The notes beneath the pieces are model-generated. The model had not been told where the DNA came from. It did no database searches and saw only the letters and a program-made list of their open reading frames with translations. Source: Gemmatimonadetes bacterium SCN 70-22 (GTDB taxonomy: Bacteria; Gemmatimonadota; Gemmatimonadetes; Gemmatimonadales; Gemmatimonadaceae). Taken from it: a stretch of DNA of 64,000 nt. The position numbers and the translations under genes were made by a program. Positions 44,303-53,064 of the stretch are shown here, piece by piece (the first letter of the stretch is position 1; each line of letters opens with the position of its first letter). Location of the stretch: assembly GCA_001724275.1 (NCBI GenBank), contig MEDZ01000010.1, forward strand, positions 62,001 to 126,000, in the 5' to 3' direction.

Positions 44303-44333
44303 TCTCGTCTTCTCGTCTTCTCGTCTTCTCGAC
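44303..44333. repeat. Octamer tandem repeat (TCTCGTCT)n before DUF3052 gene
   Basis: About four copies of the same 8-bp unit found at 3057-3092, ending 3 bp before the ATG at 44337. The spacer (44196-44336) divides the divergent kinase and DUF3052 genes, so the array sits where the ribosome binding site should be. Confidence 0.85.
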
Positions 44334-44336
44334 ATC

Positions 44337-44951
44337 ATGGGTCTCGAGACCAACTGCACCCTCGAGCGCGATCGCCGGAAGGTCGCGGGCAAGGCCCTGC
44401 TCGAGACCGACCATATCGCCTTTCGCGGCCGGACGCAGCGAATCACGCTCGCCCTGACCGAGGTGTTGCGCGTGGAGGTGCAGGGGGATGCGCTCGTGCT
44501 CGAATACGAGGCAGGGCCGGTGCGCCTGCACCTGGCCACCGGGATGGCGATGACCTGGCTCGCCCGGATCCGCAACCCGCGGTCGCTCATGGACAAGCTC
44601 GGGGTGAAGGAGGGGATGACGGTCGTGGTCCTCGGCGTCACCGATGGAGACTTTCTCCAGCAGCTGGAGCGGCGTGTGGGGCGCTACGCGACGCAGCCGG
44701 CGACGCCGTCCGACGTCATCCTGCTGGGGGCCGAGTCGACGGACGAGCTGGCTCGCCTGGCGGCGCTTCGTGCGGTGCTGGTGCCCAATGGGGCCATCTG
44801 GGTGGTGCACCGAAAGGGGAAGGAGGCGACGTTGCGGGACGTCGACGTCTTTGCTGCCGGGCGCCGGGCCGGGTTGGTGGACAACAAGGTGGTGGCGTTT
44901 TCGGCGACTCATACGGCGGAGCGGTTGGTGATCCCACGCAGCGAGCGATGA
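44337..44951 (+). CDS. DUF3052-family protein
   Basis: 204 residues with no signal peptide or membrane segment. The N-terminal half (LLETDHIAFRGRTQRITLAL) is followed by a central LGVKEGMTVVVLGVTD stretch with a Rossmann-like feel and a C-terminal region (DVILLGAESTDELARLAAL, AIWVVHRKGKEATLRDVDV). This matches the DUF3052 family, which is of unknown function. It is divergent to the Ser/Thr kinase. The octamer repeat ends at its start codon and no normal Shine-Dalgarno is visible, so translation may be unusual or leader-dependent. Confidence 0.8.
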   Translation: MGLETNCTLERDRRKVAGKALLETDHIAFRGRTQRITLALTEVLRVEVQGDALVLEYEAGPVRLHLATGMAMTWLARIRNPRSLMDKLGVKEGMTVVVLGVTDGDFLQQLERRVGRYATQPATPSDVILLGAESTDELARLAALRAVLVPNGAIWVVHRKGKEATLRDVDVFAAGRRAGLVDNKVVAFSATHTAERLVIPRSER

Positions 44952-45140
44952 TCCCGGCGCGGGCGCCGTGCGGACGCCGAGCGAGCGCCATGCGGGCGCC
45001 GCCCTTGAGCCGGCAGTAGTGCGACGCCGCGGCATCACTGGTCGAAGTTCAAGCAGGCGTTAGTTGCGCGCAAGTAATTGTGCGTCTTGCAGTTGTGCTA
45101 TTTCGACAAACGGATGTATACGCTGTCGCCATCCGTGATC

Positions 45141-45220
45141 GCACCGCGTCGCACCGCGTCGCACCGCGTCGCACCGCGTCGCACCGCGTCGCACCGCGTC
45201 GCATCGCGTCGCATCGCGTC
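45141..45220. repeat. 10-bp tandem repeat array, eight copies
   Basis: Six perfect copies of GCACCGCGTC (45141-45200) and two of GCATCGCGTC (45201-45220), then a degenerate unit. The 10-bp period is close to one helical turn. There are no spacers, so this is not a CRISPR array. It lies 255 bp upstream of the TetR gene. Confidence 0.9.
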
Positions 45221-45423
45221 CCACCGCGCGCCTACCCCGCGCCCCCAGCGCGCCCACCGCGCTCCCGGACCCCCCCCGATCCTGCCCCGGCGCGCCGGCG
45301 CCTCGGGAGTCGCGCGCCGTATGGGTCATTCGACCGATACGCCCGGCGGTGAATCGCCGCAGACTCGTGCGAGCCAGCCGCGTCGGAAACTTCCGAAACT
45401 ACCGCATCCCGCGATCCGTTACA

Positions 45424-45441
45424 TGCAAGTGCTTGCTTGCA
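45424..45441 (+). promoter_or_regulatory. TetR-type operator candidate
   Basis: TGCAAG-TGCTTG-CTTGCA forms an inverted repeat with 6-bp arms, containing the tighter GCAAG-TG-CTTGC. It lies 33 bp upstream of the TetR start, where an autoregulated TetR operator would be expected. Confidence 0.5.
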
Positions 45442-45474
45442 CATCCGGTTAGCGCCGACTAATTCTCGCCGATT

Positions 45475-46107
45475 ATGCCGATGGATAACCGAGAAAAGCT
45501 CCTCCAGGCCGCGAGTCGGGTCTACGCCGAACTTGGCTTCCGGGGAGCAACGACCCGACGAATTGCCGACGAGGCGGGAGTCAATGAAGTGACGCTCTTT
45601 CGCCTCTTCGGCTCCAAGGCGCAGCTGATCGCGGAAGCGGTCACCTGCCAGGATCCGATGGGGCACGTCACTCTCCCCGAGGAGCCCGGCGATGTGGAGC
45701 ACGAACTCACGGCGTGGTGCCAGGCGCACCTGCACGCCCTGCGACAGCATCGATCGATGATCCGCCAGACGATGGCGGATCTCGACGAGCACCCCGAGAT
45801 GGGGCCGCACCTCTGTCGCGGGCAGACGCCCCACTTCAACGAGCTGGTGCAGTACGCCACCCGGCTCGTCGAGCGCCACCCCGAGGGCGAGGGGGGCGAC
45901 GTGGTGGCGGCGTGCTCCTTCCTGTTCAATGCGTTGTTCTCCGATGCCATGGGGCGCGAGATCGTCCCGGGTGTCTTTCCCCAGCCCGAGCACGAGGCGC
46001 CGGTGCGCTACGTCCGCACCTTCGTGCGTGCCCTCGGTGTTCCGATGCCGTCGCCCCTCGCGTCCGTCCGCGCCACCGGCGCGCCCTCGGCCGGCGAGGC
46101 GGCGTGA
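45475..46107 (+). CDS. TetR-family transcriptional regulator of the efflux operon
   Basis: 210 residues. The N-terminal helix-turn-helix is clear: NREKLLQAASRVYAELGFRG followed by TTRRIADEAGVNEVTLFRLF. The C-terminal ligand domain is less conserved (TMADLDEHPEMGPHL). It lies 1 bp before the TolC gene, so it is the first gene of a TetR-TolC-adaptor-RND operon and likely represses it. The inducer is unknown. It ends in an Ala/Pro-rich tail. Confidence 0.93.
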   Translation: MPMDNREKLLQAASRVYAELGFRGATTRRIADEAGVNEVTLFRLFGSKAQLIAEAVTCQDPMGHVTLPEEPGDVEHELTAWCQAHLHALRQHRSMIRQTMADLDEHPEMGPHLCRGQTPHFNELVQYATRLVERHPEGEGGDVVAACSFLFNALFSDAMGREIVPGVFPQPEHEAPVRYVRTFVRALGVPMPSPLASVRATGAPSAGEAA

Positions 46108-46108
46108 G

Positions 46109-47806
46109 ATGCGACTCGACTCCATCCTTCCCGATTCCATGAAGTCCTTGCACCTGGGCGTTGCCCTGGCGGCGGCGCTGATGGCGGTGTCCGGCCGCGC
46201 CGCGGGCCAGGCGGCTCGCCCCCTGTCGCTCGAAGACGCGTTGCGGCTGTCACAGGCGCAAAGCGAGGCGCTGCGCATCGCCGGGGCCGGCGTGATGCGC
46301 GCCCGCGGCCAGCAGCTGCAAGCGCGCGCCCAGTACCTCCCGCAGGTCAACGGCTCGATTGGCTACACGCGGACCCTCGCCACGCAGTTCTCGGCGCTCT
46401 CCGATGGCAGCTCGCCCGCGCCGCCCCCCACCGTGCCCCCCGTCCCCCCGCACGACACGGTGACGTACTTCCAGCCCTGCTCGCGCTACCTCGCCCCTGC
46501 GGGGGCGGCGGATGCCGCGCGCATCGCCGGGCTCGAGCTCTTCTCGCGCTGCTCGTCGAGCGGGGGGATCGACTTCTCCAAGGTCGGCTTCGGCGCCCAG
46601 AACCAGTACCAGCTGGCAGCCACCGGCTCCATGACGCTCTGGTCCGGCGGGCGCGTGCAGGCGCAGAACCGCGCCGCGAGCGCGGGGCGCCGCTCGGCGG
46701 AGATCGAGCTCACCTCGCAGAAGGCGCAGCTGGCCCTCGACGTCACGCAGGCGTACTACGACGCGGTCCTGGCCGAGCGGCTGGTGGCGATCGCCGAGTC
46801 GTCGCTGGTGTGGACCGAGGGGACGCTGCGGCAGACCACGCTGGCCCGGCAGGTGGGGAACCAGTCGGAGTTCGAGCTGCTGCGGGCGCGGGTGACGCGC
46901 GACAACCAGGTCCCGGTGGTGCTGCAGCGCCGCACCGACCGCGACCTCGCGTACCTGCGCCTCAAGCAGCTCCTCAACCTGCCGCAGGGCGAGCGGCTGC
47001 AGCTGACGAGCGGGATCGACGAGCCGGCCGAGCCGGCCACGCTGCGCTCGGCCGCCAACGTGGCGCCGTCGGCGCTGGCGGGCGAGGCCGACACCAGCGT
47101 CTCCAGCCGCGCCGCGGTGCGCCAGCTCGACCAGGCGCTGCTGGCGCAGGAGGCGCAGCTGACCATCGCCAGCCGCGAGTGGGTGCCGAGCATCAGCGTC
47201 TCGTCGGCGTACAGCCGGGTGGCGTTCGGGCGCGGCGCCCCGCCGGCGTGGGGCAACTGGCTCAACAACTGGACCGTCTCGTTAGGCGCGAGCTTCCCGC
47301 TGTTCGCCGGCGGGCGCATCCGCGGCGGCGAGCTGGTGGCGCGGGCCGGCGTCGAGGAATCGCGCGCCCGCCTGGACCAGGCGCGCGAGCTGGCGGCGCT
47401 CGACGCGCAGCAGACCCTCGCCCAGTTGCAGCAGGCGGAGGCCGCGCTGGCGGCCAGCGCGGGGACGGTCGAGCAGGCCGCCCGCGCCTACACCATCGCC
47501 GACGTCCGCTACCGCGAGGGGATCTCGACGCAGATCGAGCTTTCCGAGTCGCGGCTCAACCTCGAGCAGGCCCGCATCAACCGGGCGCAGGCCGCGCGCA
47601 ACCTGCAGGTGGCGCGCATGCGGCTGGCGTTGCTCCAGGACCTCCCGTTAGGCGGCGGCGGCGCGCTCGGCGGTGCCGCCACGGGAGGCGGCTTCGCCGC
47701 CCCGGGCGTCACCGGCGGCGGGCTGGGCGGCGGCATGGGCGGCAGCGCACCGCAGGGCACGCGCATCACCACGCAGCAGGCATCGACTTCCCAGGTCCCT
47801 CAATAA
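46109..47806 (+). CDS. TolC-family outer-membrane efflux channel
   Basis: 565 residues. A signal peptide is present; the ATG at 46139 gives a tighter one (MKSLHLGVALAAALMAVSG), but the ATG at 46109 follows the TetR stop by 1 bp. The two OEP repeats run about 35-280 and 310-520. A loop with PPPTVPPVPPH and a CSRYLAPAGAADAARI region lies early in the protein. The C-terminus is a Gly-rich low-complexity tail (GGGFAAPGVTGGGLGGGMGG). It is the outer-membrane partner of the second RND system. Unlike the first TolC gene it has no lipobox. Confidence 0.92.
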   Translation: MRLDSILPDSMKSLHLGVALAAALMAVSGRAAGQAARPLSLEDALRLSQAQSEALRIAGAGVMRARGQQLQARAQYLPQVNGSIGYTRTLATQFSALSDGSSPAPPPTVPPVPPHDTVTYFQPCSRYLAPAGAADAARIAGLELFSRCSSSGGIDFSKVGFGAQNQYQLAATGSMTLWSGGRVQAQNRAASAGRRSAEIELTSQKAQLALDVTQAYYDAVLAERLVAIAESSLVWTEGTLRQTTLARQVGNQSEFELLRARVTRDNQVPVVLQRRTDRDLAYLRLKQLLNLPQGERLQLTSGIDEPAEPATLRSAANVAPSALAGEADTSVSSRAAVRQLDQALLAQEAQLTIASREWVPSISVSSAYSRVAFGRGAPPAWGNWLNNWTVSLGASFPLFAGGRIRGGELVARAGVEESRARLDQARELAALDAQQTLAQLQQAEAALAASAGTVEQAARAYTIADVRYREGISTQIELSESRLNLEQARINRAQAARNLQVARMRLALLQDLPLGGGGALGGAATGGGFAAPGVTGGGLGGGMGGSAPQGTRITTQQASTSQVPQ

Positions 47807-47827
47807 ATCGCGGAGCCAATTCCTCCC

Positions 47828-48967
47828 ATGTCAGTCATATCGAAGCAGTTCACGCAGCGTGTGCCCGCGATCGGGGCGCTTCTCCTCGCCGCCGCGTGCG
47901 GGGGAAGCGAGGCGGACGCCAGGGCCAAGAGCGAGGCGGCCGCCCCGGCGGCCACCACCGTCAGCGCGGAGAACGTCGCCGTGGTCGCCGTCGAACGCAT
48001 CGCCACCGGCCCCGCCATCTCCGGGGCGCTGGCGGCCGAGCGCGAGGCCACGGTGCGTGCGCAGGTGTCGGGCTCCGTCCTCTCCACGCACGCCGACCAG
48101 GGGAGCCGGGTGGGCGCGGGAACCCTCCTCGCGCGCATCGACGACCGCACCCTGCGCGACCAGTTCCTCGGGGCGCGCTCCGGGGTCACGACGGCGCAGA
48201 CCGCCGCCGACATCGCGGCCCGCGAGCTGGGGCGCGCCGAGAAGCTGGCCGAGGCCGGCGCCATCGCCGATCGCGACCTCGAGGGGGCGCGGCGCGCCAA
48301 TGCGGCCGCGCAGGCGCAACTCGACGACGCCAAGGCGCGCCTCACGCTGGCGCAGAAGCAGCTCGACGACGCGCAGGTCCGCGCCCCGTTCGCCGGGGTG
48401 GTGAGCGTGCGCTCCGTCTCGGCGGGCGACGTGGTGCAGCCGGGGACGGCGCTCTACACCGTCATCGACCCGCGCAGCATGCGGCTCGAGGCCAGCGTCC
48501 CCGCCGCGCAGCTGGCGAGCGTGAAGATCGGGGCGCCGGCCACCTTCACGGTCACGGGCTACCCCGGCAAGACATTCGCGGGCAGGGTCTCGAGGATCAA
48601 TCCGGCGGCTGACCCGACCACGGGACAGGTCCGCATCGTGGTCTCGATCCCTAACGAGCGAAGCGCCCTGGTGGCCGGGCTCTTCGCCGAAGGGCGCACG
48701 CAGGCCGAGTCGCACGACGCGCCGGTGGTGGCGGCGAGCGCGGTCGACGTCCGCGGGGTGCGCCCCTGGGTGCTCCGCCTCAAGGGCGGCGTGGCCGAGA
48801 AGGTCGAGATCGAGCTGGGCCTCAAGGACGAGGCCAGCGAGAAGTACGAAGTGCTGAAGGGGGTCGCCGCCGGAGACACGCTCCTCGTCGGCGCCGCGCA
48901 GGGGATCACCCCGGGGACGCCGGTGCGCGTGGGCGCACCGAACGACTCGGCGAAGACCAGCAACTAG
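47828..48967 (+). CDS. RND efflux periplasmic adaptor (second system)
   Basis: 379 residues. The signal carries a lipobox (LLAAACGG), so it is a lipoprotein. Lipoyl halves (VRAQVSGSVLSTHADQGSRV, VRAPFAGVVSVRSVSAGDVV), an alpha-hairpin and a barrel (LEASVPAAQLASVKIGAPA) are intact. It lies between the TolC and pump genes with gaps of 21 and 12 bp, consistent with one operon under the TetR gene. Compared with the first adaptor it is strongly diverged. Confidence 0.95.
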   Translation: MSVISKQFTQRVPAIGALLLAAACGGSEADARAKSEAAAPAATTVSAENVAVVAVERIATGPAISGALAAEREATVRAQVSGSVLSTHADQGSRVGAGTLLARIDDRTLRDQFLGARSGVTTAQTAADIAARELGRAEKLAEAGAIADRDLEGARRANAAAQAQLDDAKARLTLAQKQLDDAQVRAPFAGVVSVRSVSAGDVVQPGTALYTVIDPRSMRLEASVPAAQLASVKIGAPATFTVTGYPGKTFAGRVSRINPAADPTTGQVRIVVSIPNERSALVAGLFAEGRTQAESHDAPVVAASAVDVRGVRPWVLRLKGGVAEKVEIELGLKDEASEKYEVLKGVAAGDTLLVGAAQGITPGTPVRVGAPNDSAKTSN

Positions 48968-48979
48968 GCGACACCACCC

Positions 48980-51900
48980 ATGTTCATCTCGGATTTCGCG
49001 ATCAAGCGGCCGATGATCACCGTCGTGGCGATGGTGACGCTGGTCGCGTTCGGGCTGGTCGCCCTCTTCAAGCTGCAGACCGACGAGTTCCCCGACGTCG
49101 CCCCCCCCGTGGTGACGGTGGGGCTCGTGTATCCCGGGGCGTCGCCCGATGGCGTCGAGAGCGAGATTCTCGACCCCATCGAGGAGGCGATCTCGGCGAT
49201 TGCCGGCGTCAAGCACGTGAACGGGCGTGCCGAGGACGGCTTCGGCTTCATCATGGTGGAGTTCAACTTCGACAAGCCGTTGACGGAGGCGACGCAGGAC
49301 ATTCGCGACGCCATCTCGGGGATCCGCCAGGACCTCCCGACGGAGCTCGAGGAGCCGATCATCAAGAAGTTCAACGACACCGACCTCCCCATCGTGGTCC
49401 TGTCGCTCAACTCGTCGACGCTGTCGCCGGCGGAGCTGACGCGCCTGGCCGACCCCGGGATCACGCGCGAGCTGCGGTCGATTGCCGGGGTGGCGGAGGT
49501 GACGGTCCCGGGCAAGCTGGAGCGCGAGCTGACGGTCGAGCTCCGGCCCGAGGCGTTGCAGGCGGCGGGGGTGGGGGTGTCGCAGGTGGTGCAGGCGCTG
49601 CAGCTGCAAAACCTGGCGGCGCCGGTGGGGAGCGTGAAGGGGGCGCTGGATGAGCGCTCCATCCGCCTCAAGGGACGCCTCCAGTCGCCGCAGGAGTTCG
49701 AGAACATCGTGGTCGCCGAGCGCAACGGGCAGCTCATCCGCCTGGGGCAGGTGGCCTCGGTGAAGGACGGGACCGAGGAGCAGCGCACGCTGGCGCTCTA
49801 TGCCGACAGCACCGGGCGCATCCGCGAGTCGGTCGGGATCAACGTCAAGAAGTCGAAGGGGTACAGCACCACCGACGTGGCGTCGCAGATCCTGGCCCGC
49901 GTGGAGCAGATCGAGAAGACGCTCCCCGCCGGGACGACGATCGACGTCATCAAGAACTCCGGCCACAACGTCACCAACTCGGTGCGCAACGTGCAGGAGA
50001 CCCTCGTCGAGGGAGCGCTCCTCACGGTGCTCGTCGTCTTCCTCTTCCTGAACTCCTGGCGGTCGACCGTCATCACGGGACTCGCCCTCCCGGTGTCGGT
50101 GCTGGCGTCGTTCATCGCGGTGTGGGCCCTCGGCTTCAAGCTCGAGACCATGTCGCTCCTCGGGCTCTCGCTGGCCATCGGCATCCTGATCGACGACGCG
50201 ATCGTGGTGCGCGAGAACATCGTGCGGCACGTGGAGATGGGGAAGGATCACTACACCGCCGCGCGCGAGGGGACCGACGAGATCGGGCTCGCGGTGGCGG
50301 CGACGACCTTCTCGATCCTCGCCGTCTTCGTCCCCATCGCCTTCATGCCGGGAGTGGGCGGGCAGTGGTTCCAGCCGTTCGCCCTCACCATCGCCTGCTC
50401 GGTGCTCGTCTCGCTCTTCGTCTCGTTCTCGCTCGACCCGATGCTGTCGGCCTACTGGCCCGACCCGCACCTGGAGGAGCACCAGAAGAGCGTGATCACG
50501 AAGGCGCTGGACCGGTTCAACGACTGGTTCAACGCGCTGTCGGGGCGCTACCGGCAGGTCATCGCCTGGGCGCTCGACCACCGCAAGTCGATGGTGGCCA
50601 TCTCGCTCGGGACGTTCGTCTTCGCGCTGGCCATGCCGGCCATCAAGATCGGGAACCGGACGCTGGTGGGAGTGGCCTTCTTCCCCTCCGACGACAACGC
50701 CGAGTTCAACGTCAAGGTCGAGACCCCGCCGGGATCGAACCTCGACTACACGCGGCTCAAGGCGGAGGAGGTCATCCGCATCATCGCGCGCCACAAGGAA
50801 CTGGTGCGCTACTCGATGTCGTCGCTCGGCGCCGACGGCAGCTCGGCGGTCGACGTGGCGAGCATCTACGTGAAGATGGTGCCCAAGGACGAGCGCACGC
50901 AGAGCGTGGACGCCTTCACGACGATGCTCCGCGAGGAGCTCACGCAGGTGGGCGGGGCGACGATCGCCGTCTTCCCGACCGACTGGGGTGGAGGGCGCAA
51001 GCAGGTGGCCATCGAGATGCGCTCCAACGATGCGCAGAAGCTGGCCGAGGCGTCGGAGCGGGCGCTGGCGGCGGTGCGCCAGGTGCCGAACGCGGTGGAC
51101 GTGGGGCTCTCGTCCAAGGGACAGAAGCCCGAGCTCAACGTCGAGCTGGACCGCGGACTGGCGGGGTCGCTGGGGATCACCGTGGGACAGGTGGCGCAGG
51201 CGCTGCGCCCGGCGTTTGCCGGGATCGACGCCGGCGACTGGGAGGACCCGAGCGGCGAGATGCGCGACGTGGTGGTGCGACTCGCCCCCGAGGCGCGGCG
51301 CCGTGCCCAGGACCTGCGCCAGCTCCCGCTGGTGGTGCAGGGGCGCAACGGCGTCCCCAGCACCCTCCCGCTCGGGCAGGTGGCGCGGATCGAGAGCGGT
51401 GTGGGGCCGGCGGTCATCAACCACCTGGACCGCGACCGCGTGGTGAACGTGGAGTTCAACGTCGCCGGGCGCTCGCAGGGCGAGGTGACCAACGACGCGC
51501 AGCGGGCCATCGCGGCGTTGCGGTTGGATCCATCCGTCCGCATCACCCTCGGGGCCGAGGCGCAGCAGCAGAACGAGGTCTTCGGGCAGATCTTCCTCGC
51601 CCTCGGGACCGCCCTCCTGCTGATGTACCTCATCCTCGTGATGCAGTTCGGGTCGTTCCTCGACCCGCTGGCCATCATGATGTCGCTCCCGCTGTCGATG
51701 ATCGGGGTGATGCTGGGGCTGGCGATCACCGGGAACACCATCAACCTGATGTCGCTCATCGGCGTCATCCTGCTGATGGGGATCGTGGCCAAGAACGCGA
51801 TCCTCCTGATCGACTTCGCCAAGTGGGCGCGCGAGCGGCGCGGGATGCGGTTGCGCGAGGCGCTCATCGAGGCGGGGGCCATCCGGTTGCGTCCCATCCT

Positions 51901-52165
51901 GATGACGACGTTCGCCCTCATTGCCGGCATGCTCCCGGTCGCGCTCGGGCGGGGGGAGGGGTCGCAGTTCCGGGCCCCGCTGGGGATCGCGGTGATCGGC
52001 GGCGTGATCACCTCGACGATGCTCACGCTCGTCGCCATCCCGACCTTCTACGAGATCCTGGACCAGATGCGGACCGCGCTGGCGCGCCGCTTCGGCTTCG
52101 GGGTGTCGCAGAAGACGGCGGAGCACCCGGTGCCGGAGGGGGTGGCGACGGCGGCCGGGGATTGA
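48980..52165 (+). CDS. RND efflux pump permease (second system)
   Basis: 1061 residues. It opens MFISDFAIKRPMITVVAMVT, the RND N-terminus. The periplasmic porter loops and TM4 (LAIGILIDDAIVVRENIVRH with the Asp pair) are intact. Late motifs VAKNAILLIDFAKWAR and GSQFRAPLGIAVIGGVI match MdtB/AcrB-like HAE1 pumps. It exports unknown, probably hydrophobic, compounds with proton antiport. The sequence differs greatly from the pump at 10621-13797, so the two systems are not recent copies. A strong hairpin terminates the operon. Confidence 0.97.
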   Translation: MFISDFAIKRPMITVVAMVTLVAFGLVALFKLQTDEFPDVAPPVVTVGLVYPGASPDGVESEILDPIEEAISAIAGVKHVNGRAEDGFGFIMVEFNFDKPLTEATQDIRDAISGIRQDLPTELEEPIIKKFNDTDLPIVVLSLNSSTLSPAELTRLADPGITRELRSIAGVAEVTVPGKLERELTVELRPEALQAAGVGVSQVVQALQLQNLAAPVGSVKGALDERSIRLKGRLQSPQEFENIVVAERNGQLIRLGQVASVKDGTEEQRTLALYADSTGRIRESVGINVKKSKGYSTTDVASQILARVEQIEKTLPAGTTIDVIKNSGHNVTNSVRNVQETLVEGALLTVLVVFLFLNSWRSTVITGLALPVSVLASFIAVWALGFKLETMSLLGLSLAIGILIDDAIVVRENIVRHVEMGKDHYTAAREGTDEIGLAVAATTFSILAVFVPIAFMPGVGGQWFQPFALTIACSVLVSLFVSFSLDPMLSAYWPDPHLEEHQKSVITKALDRFNDWFNALSGRYRQVIAWALDHRKSMVAISLGTFVFALAMPAIKIGNRTLVGVAFFPSDDNAEFNVKVETPPGSNLDYTRLKAEEVIRIIARHKELVRYSMSSLGADGSSAVDVASIYVKMVPKDERTQSVDAFTTMLREELTQVGGATIAVFPTDWGGGRKQVAIEMRSNDAQKLAEASERALAAVRQVPNAVDVGLSSKGQKPELNVELDRGLAGSLGITVGQVAQALRPAFAGIDAGDWEDPSGEMRDVVVRLAPEARRRAQDLRQLPLVVQGRNGVPSTLPLGQVARIESGVGPAVINHLDRDRVVNVEFNVAGRSQGEVTNDAQRAIAALRLDPSVRITLGAEAQQQNEVFGQIFLALGTALLLMYLILVMQFGSFLDPLAIMMSLPLSMIGVMLGLAITGNTINLMSLIGVILLMGIVAKNAILLIDFAKWARERRGMRLREALIEAGAIRLRPILMTTFALIAGMLPVALGRGEGSQFRAPLGIAVIGGVITSTMLTLVAIPTFYEILDQMRTALARRFGFGVSQKTAEHPVPEGVATAAGD

Positions 52166-52201
52166 GGCGAGAGACGGGGGACGGGAGAGGGGAGACGGGG
52201 G

Positions 52202-52232
52202 TGCCCCCGGCCGCGCGGTGCGGCCGGGGGCA
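52202..52232 (+). terminator. 13-bp perfect hairpin terminator after the RND operon
   Basis: Arms at 52202-52214 and 52220-52232 pair perfectly (TGCCCCCGGCCGC and its complement) around a 5-nt loop, followed by TTT. It is 36 bp after the pump stop, preceded by degenerate GGGAGAC-type repeats. Confidence 0.75.
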
Positions 52233-52422
52233 TTTCCTTCCCCGGGCGGGGCAACCGGAGGGGGGCGCGTCGCGTTATCCTTCCCGGACCCCAAACCGGT
52301 CCTGGGGCGTCACGCCCTGAATGGAACGGTTGGGCCAACGCGTCGCATTCACCCTTCCGGCGTCATGACGCCGGCCTCCTGATCTTGATCGCGCCCGCCC
52401 ATGGCGTCGGCGTCGCCCAACC

Positions 52423-53064
52423 ATGCACCCGTCGCCCTTCGCCCTCGTCGCTTCGCTCTCGCTCGAGACCATGGGCGAGGGGTGGGCGTATCTCACGCTC
52501 GGGATCTCGTCGATCCTGACCGAGGAGCTGGCGCCGCTGCTGGGGGGGTTCGCGGCGGAACAGGGGCATGTGCAGCTGGCGGGGGTCGTGCTGGCGTGCG
52601 CGACCGGCGTCTTCTTCCTCTCGGCGGTGCTGTACTTCGTGGGGCGATGGCGCGCGGCGTGGGTGCGGCTCAAGCTGCGGAACTCGCCCCCGCTGGTGCG
52701 CAAGGTGCTGAGCGCGATGCGGTGGAATCCGTGGCGCAGCACCTTCATCGCCCGCTTCGTCTTCGGCGGGCGCATCGCCCTCCCGCTGGCTTGCGGAGCG
52801 GCCCACGTCCCGCCGTGGATCTTCCTCACCGGGACGGCGATCGCCTCGGTGGTGTGGGCGGCGCTGCTGGCCGGGCTGGGGTGGGCTTTCGGTGAGGCGG
52901 CGGTGCTGGTGGTGGGCGAGGTGCGAAGGTTCGAGGCACCGATCGCGGTGGTGCTGGTGGCGTTAGGCGCGGGGGGGTGGTGGTGGCTGCGGCGGAGACA
53001 GGGGCGGTCGTCGCCGGATGCCCGAGGCGACGTGCCGTCTCGGGATGTCGACGCGCCGAGGTAG
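52423..53064 (+). CDS. DedA-family membrane protein
   Basis: 213 residues with about five membrane segments. Motifs ILTEELAPLLGGFAAEQGHV, FFLSAVLYFVGRWRAAWVR and FIARFVFGGRIALPLACGAAHV match the SNARE-associated/DedA pattern, including the FxGxR-like turn. DedA proteins recycle or flip lipid carriers such as undecaprenyl phosphate and phosphatidylethanolamine. The C-terminus is Arg-rich and cytoplasmic. It stands alone, preceded by a strong hairpin and followed by a region of atypical composition. Confidence 0.85.
   Translation: MHPSPFALVASLSLETMGEGWAYLTLGISSILTEELAPLLGGFAAEQGHVQLAGVVLACATGVFFLSAVLYFVGRWRAAWVRLKLRNSPPLVRKVLSAMRWNPWRSTFIARFVFGGRIALPLACGAAHVPPWIFLTGTAIASVVWAALLAGLGWAFGEAAVLVVGEVRRFEAPIAVVLVALGAGGWWWLRRRQGRSSPDARGDVPSRDVDAPR

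Larger units (their letters stand above)
44952..45474. other. Long AT-richer spacer with decamer array and operator-like repeats
   Basis: 523 bp without a credible gene. 45055-45130 is AT-richer and holds a 10-bp palindrome TTGCGCGCAA (45064-45073), beside ATTGTGCGTC and TTGCAGTTGTGC sequences that echo it. 45141-45220 is the decamer tandem array. 45223-45300 is C-rich with no pattern seen. 45424-45441 holds an operator-like repeat ahead of the TetR gene. A region this structured in front of an efflux operon suggests regulatory use. Confidence 0.55.

Noticed and set aside
45141-45220. CRISPR array
   Set aside because: The repeats are 10 bp, directly adjacent with no unique spacers, and no cas genes are nearby. 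It is a plain tandem repeat.
10621-52165. The two RND operons as a recent duplication
   Set aside because: The pumps, adaptors and channels differ throughout, one channel is a lipoprotein and the other not, and only the second has a TetR gene. They are distinct systems.
47831-52294. A very long minus-strand open frame across the RND operon
   Set aside because: It is the opposite-strand shadow of the adaptor and pump genes in GC-rich DNA; its translation is low-complexity Arg/His-rich with no domain. Similar long frames at 2589-6083 and 40260-43418 were dropped for the same reason.
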